64,000 nucleotides of DNA, taken from NCBI RefSeq assembly GCF_007828865.1, contig NZ_VIVK01000002.1:372001-436000 (forward strand), written 5' to 3'. The notes beneath the pieces are model-generated. The model saw only the letters and a list, made by a program, of their open reading frames with translations, searched no databases and was not told where the DNA came from. How positions within the stretch are numbered: position 1 is the stretch's first letter; each line of letters starts with the position of its first letter. Positions 18,101 through 26,518 of this stretch are shown here, one piece after another. Made by a program: the position numbers and the translations under genes. This DNA is from Kribbella amoyensis (GTDB lineage Bacteria > Actinomycetota > Actinomycetes > Propionibacteriales > Kribbellaceae).

Positions 18101-18426
18101 CGGCGATCGAGCTGGCCGACGGCGTGGACCGGATGCACGAGGGTGAGGCGCTCGTCGTTCTCGCCCGCGTGCTGCTGGAACTCGGCCGGCCGGAGGCCGC
18201 GATCGAGGCCGGTGAGCAGGCCCTGGCGATCCAGCGGGAGACCGAGTTCTTCCTCGGGACGGCCCGGGCTCACCACGTCCTCGGGGAGGCCCGCGCGGAC
18301 GAGGCGCACCTGCGGAAAGCGCTCTCGATGTTCGAGGAGTTCGGCTCTCCCGAAGCGGCCGCGGTCCGCGACAGCCTCACCACGGTGCCGGTCCCGGACG
18401 GTGTCCGGATGACATCGAAGGGGTAA
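15178..18426 (+). CDS. AfsR/SARP-family regulator with NB-ARC and TPR domains
   Basis: This is a 1082-residue transcriptional regulator. GTG 15178 is chosen because GGGGAGG precedes it and the protein then begins MRFQVLGPVQVV, the family's usual start; an upstream ATG at 15130 adds 16 unrelated residues. The order is a winged-helix DNA-binding domain (residues 1-90), BTAD helices (95-240), an NB-ARC ATPase with P-loop GMAGVGKTGLALH near 300 and the GLPLALRIAA motif near 465, then TPR-like repeats (about 690-1060). It resembles AfsR-type regulators of secondary metabolism, but no biosynthetic cluster is adjacent. The target genes are unknown. Confidence 0.92.
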   Translation: MRFQVLGPVQVVKGEEVAGPVSDLRRTLLACLLVRANRSVGIDSLAEALWATGRPQRPANSLQVHVSRLRQVLDRPDRLRGVPGGYQLAVGPAEFDAFTFADRQAAARSAVEAGDLRGAVTGFRDALALWRGAPYADVDEAQLVGPEARRLSEARMVAYEELYDAELALGRAREIVPELTELVSAYPLRERIVGRLMLALYRSGRQSRAEVTYRAVRQRLARELRTEPGRELRELFEAIRAEDPSLDAPAPEPVRVVSAAPPKPAQLPPPPGAFFGREQEQSDLDEAVLADGPGSLVVLTGMAGVGKTGLALHYAHQVADRYGDGQLYVDLRGHASGPALDPLEALGQLLRGLGTERVPETVTDATAAYRSQLAGRKFLVLLDNAGTNEQVRPLLPAAAGCLTLVTSRNRLSGLVAREGAERISLGTLDADTARALLIRLVGEQRITAEPDSVAELIEVCAGLPLALRIAAAQLADEPHRTVADYLAELRDQRLTVLALEDDEQSAVGTAFDLSYRHLVPGARRLFRLAGLIPGPDFTIDAIAALTGTTVEEARAGLRVLVNAHLLEDLSAGRYRFHDLLKDYAKQRALTEEPEAERADALNRLYTWYYRGRGAAADLLISWRLEPPCPPLPEVPAVGFDGAGEAVAWLHAEFDNIVAAIRACAVDGPVHWCWHLAVGVVSDMERRGHLNDVLSVLEVVVDAARAAGDQQAIALSLGELQQLDTSAGRPISPERIAEMIAAGEGSGAAAIEGYALYVAGVVQHRNGDSAAGFDSLTKALATQERAGDTTGQALTLLHLGNALFLQGQLSAAVRAYERMVELADDLPSLALAGLMNVSHGRITLGRLDGLDELLARGEQLVEQLHDDARRCAFGYVRGSWYRDTGRLAEALDLLTRSGRRSDELSLPRLQSHTHNELGFCHLAAGDHARARAEFELAAELAGSELLQEYRTHAIRGLAHVDLAEGRLDAAEANARTAIELADGVDRMHEGEALVVLARVLLELGRPEAAIEAGEQALAIQRETEFFLGTARAHHVLGEARADEAHLRKALSMFEEFGSPEAAAVRDSLTTVPVPDGVRMTSKG

Positions 18427-18490
18427 CGCTGACGAACGGCGCGCCTGAGACCGGCTCAAAATGTCGGAGCGGGGCCGTACTGTGGTGGAT

Positions 18491-19852
18491 GTGAACCGGC
18501 GAATCTTCGGTCTGGAGAACGAGTACGGCGTCACGTGTACCTTCCGGGGCCAGCGCCGACTGACCCCCGACGAGGTGGCGCGGTACCTGTTTCGGCGCGT
18601 CGTGTCCTGGGGGCGGAGCAGTAACGTCTTCCTCCGCAACGGGGCCCGGCTCTATCTCGACGTGGGCTCCCATCCGGAGTACGCGACCGGCGAGTGCGAC
18701 TCGGTCACCGACCTGATCGCGCACGACAAGGCCGGCGAGCGGATCCTCGAAGGGCTGCTCGTGGACGCCCAGAAGCGGCTGCACGACGAGGGCATCTTCG
18801 GCGACGTCTACCTGTTCAAGAACAACACCGACTCGGCCGGCAACAGCTACGGCTGCCACGAGAACTACCTGGTCAGCCGGCACGGCGACTTCGCCAAGCT
18901 GGCCGACGTGCTGATCCCGTTCCTGGTCACCCGCCAGCTGATCTGTGGCGCCGGCAAGGTGCTGCAGACGCCGCGGGGCGCGGTGTACTCGGTGTCCCAG
19001 CGCGCCGAGCACATCTGGGAAGGCGTTTCCAGCGCGACCACCAGGTCCCGCCCGATCATCAACACCCGCGACGAGCCGCACGCGGACGCCGAGCGGTTCC
19101 GCCGGCTGCACGTGATCGTCGGCGACTCGAACATGTCCGAGACCACGATGCTGCTCAAGGTCGCCAGTACCGACCTGGTGCTGCGGATGATCGAGGCCGG
19201 CATCGTGATGCGCGACCTCACCCTGGACAACCCGATCCGCGCCATCCGCGAGATCAGCCACGACATGACCGGCCGCCGCGAGGTCCGGCTGGCCAACGGC
19301 CGGGAGGCGAGCGCCCTCGACATCCAGGGCGAGTACCTGTCCAAGGCCCGCGACTTCGTCGACCGCCGCGAGCTCGGTACCCCCGCGGTGGAGCGCGCTC
19401 TGTCGCTGTGGGAGCGGACGCTGAAGGCGATCGAGTCCGGCGACCTGTCCGGCATCGAGCGCGAGATCGACTGGGTGATCAAGTACCGCCTGATCGAGCG
19501 CTACCGGGCCCAGAACAACCTCGGCCTGGCCAGCCCCCGGGTCGCCCAGCTCGACCTGGCGTACCACGACATCCACCGGCCGCGAGGTCTGTACTACCTG
19601 CTCGAGCGCAAGGGCGCCGTCACGCGGGTGGTGGACGACGTCCGCATCTTCGAGGCGAAGTCGGTGCCACCGCAGACGACCCGGGCGCGGCTGCGCGGCG
19701 AGTTCATCAAGCGGGCCCAGGAGCGGCGCCGCGACTTCACGGTCGACTGGGTGCACCTGAAGCTGAACGACCAGGCGCAGCGCACGGTGCTGTGCAAGGA
19801 CCCGTTCAAGTCGCACGACGAGCGCGTGGAGAAGCTGATCGCGAGCATGTGA
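18491..19852 (+). CDS. pafA: Pup--protein ligase PafA
   Basis: This 453-residue enzyme ligates the C-terminal Glu of Pup to substrate lysines, marking proteins for the actinobacterial proteasome. GTG 18491 gives MNRRIFGLENEYGVTCTFRG, aligning with the mycobacterial start, so the upstream ATG 18461 is not needed. The glutamine-synthetase-like fold is seen in the Glu9 region, the YLDVGSHPEYAT motif with catalytic Asp, KNNTDSAGNSYGCHENYL, and the C-terminal DWVHLKLNDQAQRTVLCKDP block. No pup, dop, mpa or prcBA gene is in this window; the SARP gene sits immediately upstream instead. pafB and pafC lie 9 kb downstream. Confidence 0.97.
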   Translation: MNRRIFGLENEYGVTCTFRGQRRLTPDEVARYLFRRVVSWGRSSNVFLRNGARLYLDVGSHPEYATGECDSVTDLIAHDKAGERILEGLLVDAQKRLHDEGIFGDVYLFKNNTDSAGNSYGCHENYLVSRHGDFAKLADVLIPFLVTRQLICGAGKVLQTPRGAVYSVSQRAEHIWEGVSSATTRSRPIINTRDEPHADAERFRRLHVIVGDSNMSETTMLLKVASTDLVLRMIEAGIVMRDLTLDNPIRAIREISHDMTGRREVRLANGREASALDIQGEYLSKARDFVDRRELGTPAVERALSLWERTLKAIESGDLSGIEREIDWVIKYRLIERYRAQNNLGLASPRVAQLDLAYHDIHRPRGLYYLLERKGAVTRVVDDVRIFEAKSVPPQTTRARLRGEFIKRAQERRRDFTVDWVHLKLNDQAQRTVLCKDPFKSHDERVEKLIASM

Positions 19853-19942
19853 CCCCCGCCCCAACCCCCAGCGCCCCCGCCCGGCGCCCCCGCTCCGCGC
19901 TGCCGCTCCGCCAACCCCCCTCCCGCCGCCGCCCGCCGCCGC
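19853..19942 (+). promoter_or_regulatory. C-rich, G-poor tract downstream of pafA
   Basis: From the pafA stop the plus strand is a run of C-rich sequence with very few G. A transcript of this kind is unstructured and C-rich, the character of Rho-utilisation sites. It directly precedes the first four-box repeat. Rho-dependent termination of pafA transcription is inferred from composition only. Confidence 0.35.
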
Positions 19943-20032
19943 GTTTGGTGGGTTAACCCGGCAAGTTGCTGGTTGGCCAACGGAATTTCCGTGGGCCAAC
20001 CATCGACCTTGTGGGTTAACCCACGGAACGCA
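19941..20032. repeat. Four-box palindromic intergenic element, copy A
   Basis: The element contains GTGGGTTAACC (19948), GTTGGCCAAC (19972), GTGGGCCAACC (19991) and GTGGGTTAACCCAC (20011). These are self-complementary or nearly so boxes spaced about 19-24 bp. A short CGGAATTTCCG palindrome sits between boxes 2 and 3. It aligns along its whole length with copy B at 39725-39816, both beginning GCGTTT and sharing box order and spacing. It lies between convergent pafA and a small minus-strand membrane gene. Any two boxes could pair in RNA, so termination or protein binding are both possible. Confidence 0.75.
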
Positions 20033-20098
20033 CCGGGGACAGGCGCGGGGTCGGGTTGTGCCTGCTCGCTGTGGCCCCGGGGACGGCGTGGGCAGACG

Positions 20099-20311
20099 TC
20101 ACTCGTCGCCGTGGCGCTTCCTGCCGGGCTGTTCGTCGGGTGCGAACTTCATCCCGAGCGCCGCGGTGAGGATCAGCGCCAGGCAGGCGATGATGGCGAG
20201 GTTGTCACCCATCATCCCGTGCGGGGTCTGGATCGCCGGCCGGATCAGCAGCGACATGATCAGCAGACCGATGCCGATCCGCAGCAGCACCCTGGCCGCC
20301 GTCCTTGTCAT
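20099..20311 (-). CDS. Small two-helix membrane protein
   Basis: This encodes 70 residues from ATG 20311: MTRTAARVLLRIGIGLLIMS begins a first transmembrane helix, and NLAIIACLALILTAALGMKF is the second. A short charged tail (DEQPGRKRHGDE) ends the protein. The function is unknown. It sits 9 bp downstream of the oppF-like gene, on the same strand, so it may be the last gene of the transporter operon. Confidence 0.6.
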   Translation of the reverse strand: MTRTAARVLLRIGIGLLIMSLLIRPAIQTPHGMMGDNLAIIACLALILTAALGMKFAPDEQPGRKRHGDE

Positions 20312-20320
20312 GGTCGTACC

Positions 20321-21337
20321 CTACGATCGCGCCGGTTGCGGGCTCGCCTCGTCGGCGGCGAGGTGCTTCAGCGGCGGGATCTCGTCGTGGAAGAAGCAGG
20401 CGGTCCGGTGCCCCGCGCCGATGTCCACCAGCGGCGGAGCCTCCTTGCGGCAGACGTCCTGAACCAGCGGACACCGGTTGGAGAAGACGCAGCCCTTCGT
20501 CGCGGGCTCGCCGGCCAGACGCTCGGAGCCGCCGCCCTCCGCGTCCCGTTTGCGCACCAGCACCGGGTCCGGGACGGGGATCGCCTGGAGCAGCATGTGC
20601 GTGTACGGGTGGCTGGGGGTCTTGATCAGCTCCTCGACCGGGCCCTCTTCGACGATATGGCCGTAGAACATGACCGCGATGCGCCCGCCCTGCGCGAAGT
20701 ACCGGACCACCCCGAAGTCGTGGCTGATGAACACGAACCCGATGCCACGGTCGCGCTGGAACGAGAGCAACAGGTCGAGGATCGCGACCCGCATCGACAC
20801 GTCCAGCATGCTGGTCACCTCGTCGGCGACGATCAGCTTCGGCTGCAGACTGATCGCCCGGGCGATCGACACCCGCTGCCGCTGGCCACCGGACAACTGG
20901 TGCGGGTACCGCTGCAGGAACGCCGGCGTGGCGTCCAGCCCGACCTGCTGCAACAGCTTGATCATCTCCGCCTGGACGGTACGGCGATTCGCCAGCTTGT
21001 GCCGCAGGAGGCCCGGCGCCAGCGTACTGCCGATGGTCAGTCCCGGGTTCAGCGAACCGTACGGATCCTGGTGCACCATCTGGACACGGCGCCGCCAGTC
21101 CGTGCGCTGCTTGCCCTTGAGACTCGCGATATCGCTGCCCTCGAAGGAAATGCTGCCGCTGCTGGGTTCGTGCAATCCGGCGATCAGCCGGCCCAACGTG
21201 GTCTTGCCACAGCCGGACTCGCCCACCAGGGCCACGATCTCGCCCTCGTCGGTGGACAGGTCGACGTTGTGCAGGACCGGCTTGCCGGTGCCGGTGTCGT
21301 AGGTGTGCGTCACGTTCCGCACGTCGAGCAGGCTCAT
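20321..21337 (-). CDS. Oligopeptide ABC transporter ATP-binding protein (OppF/DppF-like)
   Basis: This encodes 338 residues from ATG 21337 (MSLLDVRNVTHTYDTGTGKP). Walker A is GESGCGKTTLGRL, the signature motif is LSGGQRQRVSIARA, and Walker B is LIVADEV with TSMLDVS. The C-terminal oligopeptide-transporter extension includes the Cys-containing GCVFSNRCP and VCRKEAPPL motif seen in Opp/Dpp ATPases. An upstream in-frame extension has no family support. It overlaps the OppD-like gene by 4 bp and works as one half of the ATPase heterodimer. Confidence 0.93.
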   Translation of the reverse strand: MSLLDVRNVTHTYDTGTGKPVLHNVDLSTDEGEIVALVGESGCGKTTLGRLIAGLHEPSSGSISFEGSDIASLKGKQRTDWRRRVQMVHQDPYGSLNPGLTIGSTLAPGLLRHKLANRRTVQAEMIKLLQQVGLDATPAFLQRYPHQLSGGQRQRVSIARAISLQPKLIVADEVTSMLDVSMRVAILDLLLSFQRDRGIGFVFISHDFGVVRYFAQGGRIAVMFYGHIVEEGPVEELIKTPSHPYTHMLLQAIPVPDPVLVRKRDAEGGGSERLAGEPATKGCVFSNRCPLVQDVCRKEAPPLVDIGAGHRTACFFHDEIPPLKHLAADEASPQPARS

Positions 21338-22356
21338 GCCTTCGACACCTCCATCGGTACGACGTCGCGATTCGCGACGTGGCAGGCCACGAGGTGGCCA
21401 CCACCGTCGCCGAGCAGTGGGGGTTCGGTGTGCCGGCAGAGGTCCTCCGCCGACCGGCACCTCGGAGCGAACCGGCACCCGGCCGGCAGATCGGCGAGAT
21501 TCGGCACCGCGCCGCCGATCGGCCGGACCGTGAGGCCGGCGTCCAGCACGCTCGGGATCGCGTTGATCAGCGCCTCGACGTACGGATGACGGCGTTCGGC
21601 CTTGAAGATCTCCTCGACCGTCCCGGTCTCCACCAGACGCCCGGCGTACATCACCGCGACTCGGGTGGCCACCTCGGCGACGACCGCAAGATCGTGCGTG
21701 ACGAAGACGATCGTCACCCCGAGGTCGCGATGAAGATCCTTGAGGATGTCGATCACCAGACGCTGGTTGAGCACGTCCAGGGCCGTGGTCGGCTCGTCGA
21801 GAATCACCACGGACGGCTTCAGCAGCAAGGCGACGGCAATCGCCACCCGCTGCTTCATCCCGCCGGACAGCTGGCTCTCGAACGCCTTCCAGATCCGTTT
21901 CGGTGGGAGCTGGACGAGTTCGAGCAGGTGCTCGAAGTGTTTGCGGCCCTCCTTCGGATCGGGGAACACCTCGGGATGGGCCTGCAGGATGTGGTCCACC
22001 TGAGCGCCGATGGTCACGACCGGGTTGAACGCGTTCATCGCGCCCTGGAAGACCATCGCCAGTTCGGCACCGCGCAGGGCGTTGAGCTCGCGCTTCGACA
22101 TCGCGACCATGCCACGTCCGCGGAACCTGACCTCGCCGCCGATCACCCGGCCGGGCTGCGGCACGATCTGCAACATCGAGTACGCCAGGGTGGACTTGCC
22201 ACAGCCCGACTCACCGACCAGGGCGTAGATCTCACCGGCGGCGACCGAGAGGGTGACGTTCTCGACGGCGCGCACCGAGCCGGCGCCGTCGCCGAAGGCG
22301 ACCGTCAGGTCGTCGATCTCGAGCAGGGTCTGCGCTTCGCTGTGCACGTTGTTCAC
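21334..22356 (-). CDS. Oligopeptide ABC transporter ATP-binding protein (OppD/DppD-like)
   Basis: This encodes 340 residues from GTG 22356, whose bases overlap the permease stop (GTGA). Walker A is GESGCGKSTLAYSML, the signature is LSGGMKQRVAIAVA, Walker B is VVILDEPTTALD, and the switch is FVTHDLAVVAEV. The C-terminal Opp/Dpp extension carries GCRFAPRCRSAEDLCRH, in which conserved Cys may bind a cluster as reported for DppD-type ATPases. It pairs with the OppF-like protein to energise peptide import. Confidence 0.93.
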   Translation of the reverse strand: MNNVHSEAQTLLEIDDLTVAFGDGAGSVRAVENVTLSVAAGEIYALVGESGCGKSTLAYSMLQIVPQPGRVIGGEVRFRGRGMVAMSKRELNALRGAELAMVFQGAMNAFNPVVTIGAQVDHILQAHPEVFPDPKEGRKHFEHLLELVQLPPKRIWKAFESQLSGGMKQRVAIAVALLLKPSVVILDEPTTALDVLNQRLVIDILKDLHRDLGVTIVFVTHDLAVVAEVATRVAVMYAGRLVETGTVEEIFKAERRHPYVEALINAIPSVLDAGLTVRPIGGAVPNLADLPAGCRFAPRCRSAEDLCRHTEPPLLGDGGGHLVACHVANRDVVPMEVSKA

Positions 22357-23204
22357 TGGACACGCAGCCTCGGGTTGAACACGCTGTCGAGCGCGCGGGA
22401 GAAGAACACGAACGCCACCTGCAGGATGACGATCGCGGCCATCGGGGAGAACAGGTAGAACGCGCTGTCGGTGGTGTACAACGCTCCTTGGGCCATCGCC
22501 AGGTTGATCATGATGCCCCAGTTGTTGCCGCTGATCGGCGCGATGCCGAGCAGGAACAGGCCCACGGAGGCGTAGATGGCCCCGGTGATGGCCAGCAGGA
22601 AGTGGATCGCGACGTACGGCCCGACGTTCGGCAGCAGTTGCCGGCCGACCATGTTGCCGAGCGAGACGCCCTGCAGCTTGGCGGCTTCGACGAACTCCCT
22701 GCTCCGCAGGCTCATGGCCTGGGACCTGATCGCCCGGGCCAGGCCTGCCCAGGCGGTGATCGACAGGATGAAGGCCAGCACGACCGGGTTGGTCGTGTTG
22801 ATCACGCTGGCGAGCACGATGATCAGCGGCAGGCCGGGGATCGTGAGGAAGATGTCGGTGATGCGCATGATGACCGTGTCGGCCACTCCGCCGACGTACC
22901 CGGTCAGCAGGCCGATCGCCACGCCGACGAACACTGTGATGACCGCGGACAGCACGCCGACGATCATGATCGGCCGGGTGCCCACGATGATCTGGGACAG
23001 CACCCCCTGACCGAGGGAGTCGGTGCCGAGCGGGTGCTGCCATGACGGAGCCAGGTAGGCCTGGCTCGCGTCCTGCTCGTTGCCCACCTCGACGAACATC
23101 GGGCCGAAGATCGCCGCCAGGCAGTAGATCAGCACGATCGCGCCGCCGATCAGGGCCCCCTTGTCGTGGCGCAGAATCCGCCACAGGTCGCTGAGGAATC
23201 TCAT
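22353..23204 (-). CDS. Oligopeptide ABC transporter permease (OppC/DppC-like)
   Basis: This encodes 283 residues from ATG 23204, overlapping the OppB-like stop (ATGA). It has an N-terminal OppC-N transmembrane helix (GALIGGAIVLIYCLAAIFGP), the HPLGTDSLGQGVLSQ motif, and the permease EAA-type loop REFVEAAKLQGVS. Six membrane segments are expected. It forms the membrane channel with the OppB-like protein. Confidence 0.93.
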   Translation of the reverse strand: MRFLSDLWRILRHDKGALIGGAIVLIYCLAAIFGPMFVEVGNEQDASQAYLAPSWQHPLGTDSLGQGVLSQIIVGTRPIMIVGVLSAVITVFVGVAIGLLTGYVGGVADTVIMRITDIFLTIPGLPLIIVLASVINTTNPVVLAFILSITAWAGLARAIRSQAMSLRSREFVEAAKLQGVSLGNMVGRQLLPNVGPYVAIHFLLAITGAIYASVGLFLLGIAPISGNNWGIMINLAMAQGALYTTDSAFYLFSPMAAIVILQVAFVFFSRALDSVFNPRLRVQ

Positions 23205-24268
23205 GCCATCGAACCTCCTGCCGGCAGTACTTCCTGATCGGGGTCGGCGGGCTGGTCGGCCGCGCGGGCGCGGGCGGCCGGATTGGCGATCCGCGGGTCG
23301 ACCAGCGGGTAGAGCAGGTCGACCAGGAGATTGGTGATGATCACCGACACCGTGATCAGCACGAAGCAGCCCATCATCAGCGAGTAGTCGCGCTGGCCGA
23401 CCGACTGGATCATGTAGAACCCGATGCCCGGGTACTGAAAGTAGGTCTCGATGAACACCGACCCGCCGAACATGAAGCCCACCGACAGGGCCAGTTGGGT
23501 CACCATCGGCAGCATCGAGTTGCGTCCGACGTAGGACTGGGTGATCCGGCGATCGCTCAGTCCGCGCGCCTCGGCCGCCCGGACGTACTCCGCGCCGAGC
23601 ACCGAGACCGCGCTGCCCTTCATGCCCAGCGCCCATCCGCCGAACGACGTGATCACCGACGCGGCGATCGGCAGCACGGAGTGGTAGAGCACGCTCACCA
23701 GGTACGGGCCGTTGAAGCCCGGCGTGACATCGACTCCGTAGGCACCACCGGACGGAAACACCTGATAGACGCTGGTCAGGACGTAGAGCAGCGCGATCGC
23801 CACCAGATAGCTCGGAACGGCGCTCAGGAAGGAGACGACGAACGTGACCGCCTGGGAGAACCGGCTGTTCTGGAAGGCGGCCATCATCGCCCCGACCGCG
23901 ATCCCGATGACGAAGCTGATGATCAGCGACACCGCCACCACCATGATCGTCCAGGGCAAGGCCTCGGCGATCACCGCCACCACGGTGGTGCCCGGGTTGG
24001 TGATCGGGCGGCCGAGGTCGCCACGGACCGCGCCCCACACGTACCGCAGGTACTGCTCCCAGACCGGCGCGTCCGGCGTCACGCTGTAGACGGCGTTGAT
24101 CCGTTGCTGGATCTCGACCTCGCTCAGGCCGCCCTGCATCCGCAGCTGGGCCTCCAGAGCCGCCATCGGGTTGCCGGGCATCAGCCGGATCATGAAGAAC
24201 GACAGGGAAACGACGATGTAGATGATCAGCAACGACATCGCCAGTCGTTTCAGGATGTAGGAAACCAT
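23201..24268 (-). CDS. Oligopeptide ABC transporter permease (OppB/DppB-like)
   Basis: This encodes 355 residues from ATG 24268 (MVSYILKRLAMSLLIIYIVV). It shows the OppB start pattern with a first helix at the very N-terminus, then LMPGNPMAALEAQL. The later EYVRAAEARGLSDRRI is the EAA-like loop that contacts the ATPases, and the C-terminal NLLVDLLYPLVDPRI is typical. It is the second gene of the minus-strand operon, 69 bp after the binding-protein gene, with a strong hairpin in the gap. Confidence 0.93.
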   Translation of the reverse strand: MVSYILKRLAMSLLIIYIVVSLSFFMIRLMPGNPMAALEAQLRMQGGLSEVEIQQRINAVYSVTPDAPVWEQYLRYVWGAVRGDLGRPITNPGTTVVAVIAEALPWTIMVVAVSLIISFVIGIAVGAMMAAFQNSRFSQAVTFVVSFLSAVPSYLVAIALLYVLTSVYQVFPSGGAYGVDVTPGFNGPYLVSVLYHSVLPIAASVITSFGGWALGMKGSAVSVLGAEYVRAAEARGLSDRRITQSYVGRNSMLPMVTQLALSVGFMFGGSVFIETYFQYPGIGFYMIQSVGQRDYSLMMGCFVLITVSVIITNLLVDLLYPLVDPRIANPAARARAADQPADPDQEVLPAGGSMA

Positions 24269-24293
24269 CAGCGCCTTCCGGGGTCGGGGCAGT

Positions 24294-24327
24294 TCCGGAC
24301 GGCACCCGCGTGCGGGTGCCGTCCGGA
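24294..24327 (-). terminator. Intercistronic 16-bp stem-loop after the binding-protein gene
   Basis: A perfect 16-bp inverted repeat (24294-24309 with 24312-24327, 2-nt centre) lies between the solute-binding-protein stop and the permease start. There is no T-run, so it probably protects or attenuates the polycistronic mRNA, giving more binding protein than permease. Full termination is less likely. Confidence 0.7.
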
Positions 24328-24337
24328 CAGTGAAGGA

Positions 24338-26218
24338 CTACTTGGGCGTGATGTAGCCCTGCTGCATCGCCAGCGAGAGGCCACCGTTCATGTCCGCGCT
24401 GATGATGTCCCAGAGTTCACTGCTCTTGTTCTCGCCCAGGGGCGGCCAGTTCGTGAACTCCTTGGTGGAGAAGGGGAACTGGTAGACCTTGGTCGCGTAC
24501 CAGATGTAGGGCACCTCTTCGTTGATCAGCTGCGCCCAGTTCCACACCTGCTTGTTCATCTCGTCGCCCGGTTCGACCGTGCGGACCTGCTGGTCGATGG
24601 TGCTGGCCAGGTCGACCTCACCGAGACCAGGAACGTTCTTCTTCGGGCCGAACCCGATCCCGCGCTTGCCGGCGTAGTTGCCCTGACGCGTGAAGTTGTA
24701 GCCCGGGCCGAGCAGGAAGTTGTACATCGCGAGCGGGTTGCTGCCACCGACGAACGCCATGCCGACCTGGAAGTCGCCGTTGTGCTGATCGGCGTCCTGC
24801 TGCGCCCCAGAGGTCGCGTTCACCTCGGACTTGATCCCGAACGCGGTCAGTGCCTTGGCCGCGGAGTTGAACGAGGTGACGATGTCGGTGGTCTCGGCGT
24901 TGGCCGTGAAGGTGATCGTGAACGGTTTGCCGTCCGGCTTGATCCACTGATCGCCCTTCTTGGTGAAGCCCTCGCCCTGCAGCAGTGCGGTCGCCTTGGC
25001 CAGGTCGACCGGGTACTTGTTCAGCTTCCCGAGCTGATCCGGCTTGAGGTAGATCTCCTCGAGCGTCGGTGAGATGCCCGTGTTGACTTCCTTCCAGGTC
25101 CCACCGGCCGCGTCGTCGGTGCCGTAGGCCGCCTCGCTGATCTGCTGCCTCGGAATCACGGACGCGAGGGCCTGACGGACCGCTTTGGAGTCGAGCGGCT
25201 TCTGGTTGCTGTTGAAGACCATGGCGAACCCGAACCCGAGCGGGAGAGCCGTGTTGGACTCGGGGGTCGTCTTCCAGCGGTTGAGGATCGGCGGCGGCAT
25301 GTACACGTTGGACAGGTGCACGTTGCCGCTGAACAACTGCGGGTAGACGGTCTGCGTGGACCCGTTCAGGTACCGGATGCCGGCGAACTTGATCTTGGCC
25401 GCGTCCCAGAAGTCGGCCCACTTGACCAGCTTGGCTTCCTTGGTGGTGATGTTCTCCAGCTTGAACGGCCCGTTGCCGATCAACTTGTCGACCTTCATCG
25501 CGGCCAGGTCCTTGAACGCGTCGCCCATCCGCTTGGACTCGGGCAGCTTCGCGGCCTGCTCCGGATTCTGCTGCAGTGTGCGGAAGTACTTGATCACGTC
25601 CTGCTTCAGCGCGTCGGTGACGATCCGGCCGTACACGCTGGACGGGTACGGGCGGATCGAGTTCAGGATGTCCAGTTTCGCCAGCGACTCCGGCTGGCCT
25701 TCCTTGAGGGTGAAGGCGACCGTCTTCTCGTCCACGATGTCGACGCCGGTGATGTCGTTCCAGAAGCCGTCGCCGCGCAGCCCGTTCAGGATGGCGGTGT
25801 CGTGCAGGTCCTTGCTCGTCACCGGAGTGCCGTCCTGCCACTTCGCGTCGTCGCGCAGGTGGACGTTGAGCTTGCCGTTCTCGACCGCCCACTTGTCGGC
25901 CAGCTGCGGGACGAACTCGGTCAGGCTCGGCGACTTCACCAGGGCCAGCCGCATCGAGATGAAGTCGTTCTGGATGCCGAGCTGGTTCACGTTGTACGGG
26001 TTGTAGGACCACGTCGTACCCCAGCTGCAGCAGGGGAAGAACGTGAGGAACTTGCTGGAGTCGCCCGCCGCGGCGTCGGTGCCGCCGGCGTTCCCGGCGG
26101 AGTTTCCTCCGCCCGCCGTGCCTGCGGTACAGGCAGCCACCAACGTGACCACCAGGCAGGCCGAGACCAGGGCTAGCAAGCGCTTTCCGGCGCGACAGAT
26201 CACTCGCGGCAACATCAT
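24338..26218 (-). CDS. ABC transporter substrate-binding lipoprotein, family 5 (OppA/DppA-like)
   Basis: This encodes 626 residues from ATG 26218, with an AGAGGA ribosome binding site; the adjacent ATG at 26215 is equally possible. The signal is a lipoprotein type (LALVSACLVVTLVAAC). SBP_bac_5 features include the RDDAKWQDGTPVTSKDLHDT block and VDIVDEKTVAFTLKEGQPE. This captures the substrate, probably peptides, outside the membrane. Specificity cannot be read from sequence. It is the first gene of the five-gene transporter operon and is divergent from the FKBP gene. Confidence 0.93.
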   Translation of the reverse strand: MMLPRVICRAGKRLLALVSACLVVTLVAACTAGTAGGGNSAGNAGGTDAAAGDSSKFLTFFPCCSWGTTWSYNPYNVNQLGIQNDFISMRLALVKSPSLTEFVPQLADKWAVENGKLNVHLRDDAKWQDGTPVTSKDLHDTAILNGLRGDGFWNDITGVDIVDEKTVAFTLKEGQPESLAKLDILNSIRPYPSSVYGRIVTDALKQDVIKYFRTLQQNPEQAAKLPESKRMGDAFKDLAAMKVDKLIGNGPFKLENITTKEAKLVKWADFWDAAKIKFAGIRYLNGSTQTVYPQLFSGNVHLSNVYMPPPILNRWKTTPESNTALPLGFGFAMVFNSNQKPLDSKAVRQALASVIPRQQISEAAYGTDDAAGGTWKEVNTGISPTLEEIYLKPDQLGKLNKYPVDLAKATALLQGEGFTKKGDQWIKPDGKPFTITFTANAETTDIVTSFNSAAKALTAFGIKSEVNATSGAQQDADQHNGDFQVGMAFVGGSNPLAMYNFLLGPGYNFTRQGNYAGKRGIGFGPKKNVPGLGEVDLASTIDQQVRTVEPGDEMNKQVWNWAQLINEEVPYIWYATKVYQFPFSTKEFTNWPPLGENKSSELWDIISADMNGGLSLAMQQGYITPK

Positions 26219-26518
26219 TGTCGATCCTCTCGACCTTGGCGGGGCGTCCGGTCCTGATCTTGTCGAGGTAGAGCGATTTAGTAAAGAGGATGGGGAAAGT
26301 ATGGTGTTCGCGAAACGGACACGATTGTTCGCAGAACGGCCATCGTGACGCCGGTACCGGCGGCCGGACCGCGGCTGTCGACGTTGCGTGACGTGACCGA
26401 ACGGTGACGCCGGTGGCCGATCCGGGGCTTGGTCGTGCCCGATAGGGTGGGCGGCGTTCATCTGGCCGTCCAGCAAGGCGCGGGCCGTCCGCGCCGGGAT
26501 ATTTCGAGGTGCTCGTTC
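26219..26518. other. Divergent intergenic region between transporter and FKBP genes
   Basis: This 300-bp gap carries the promoters for the transporter operon and the FKBP gene. The part nearest the transporter gene (about 26265-26345) is noticeably AT-richer than its surroundings. I see no gene, no clear dyad and no riboswitch-like structure. Confidence 0.4.

Noticed and set aside
15523..18639. A minus-strand open frame of about 1040 codons opposite the SARP gene
   Set aside because: Composition is typical of an antisense shadow and the plus-strand gene has clear domains throughout.
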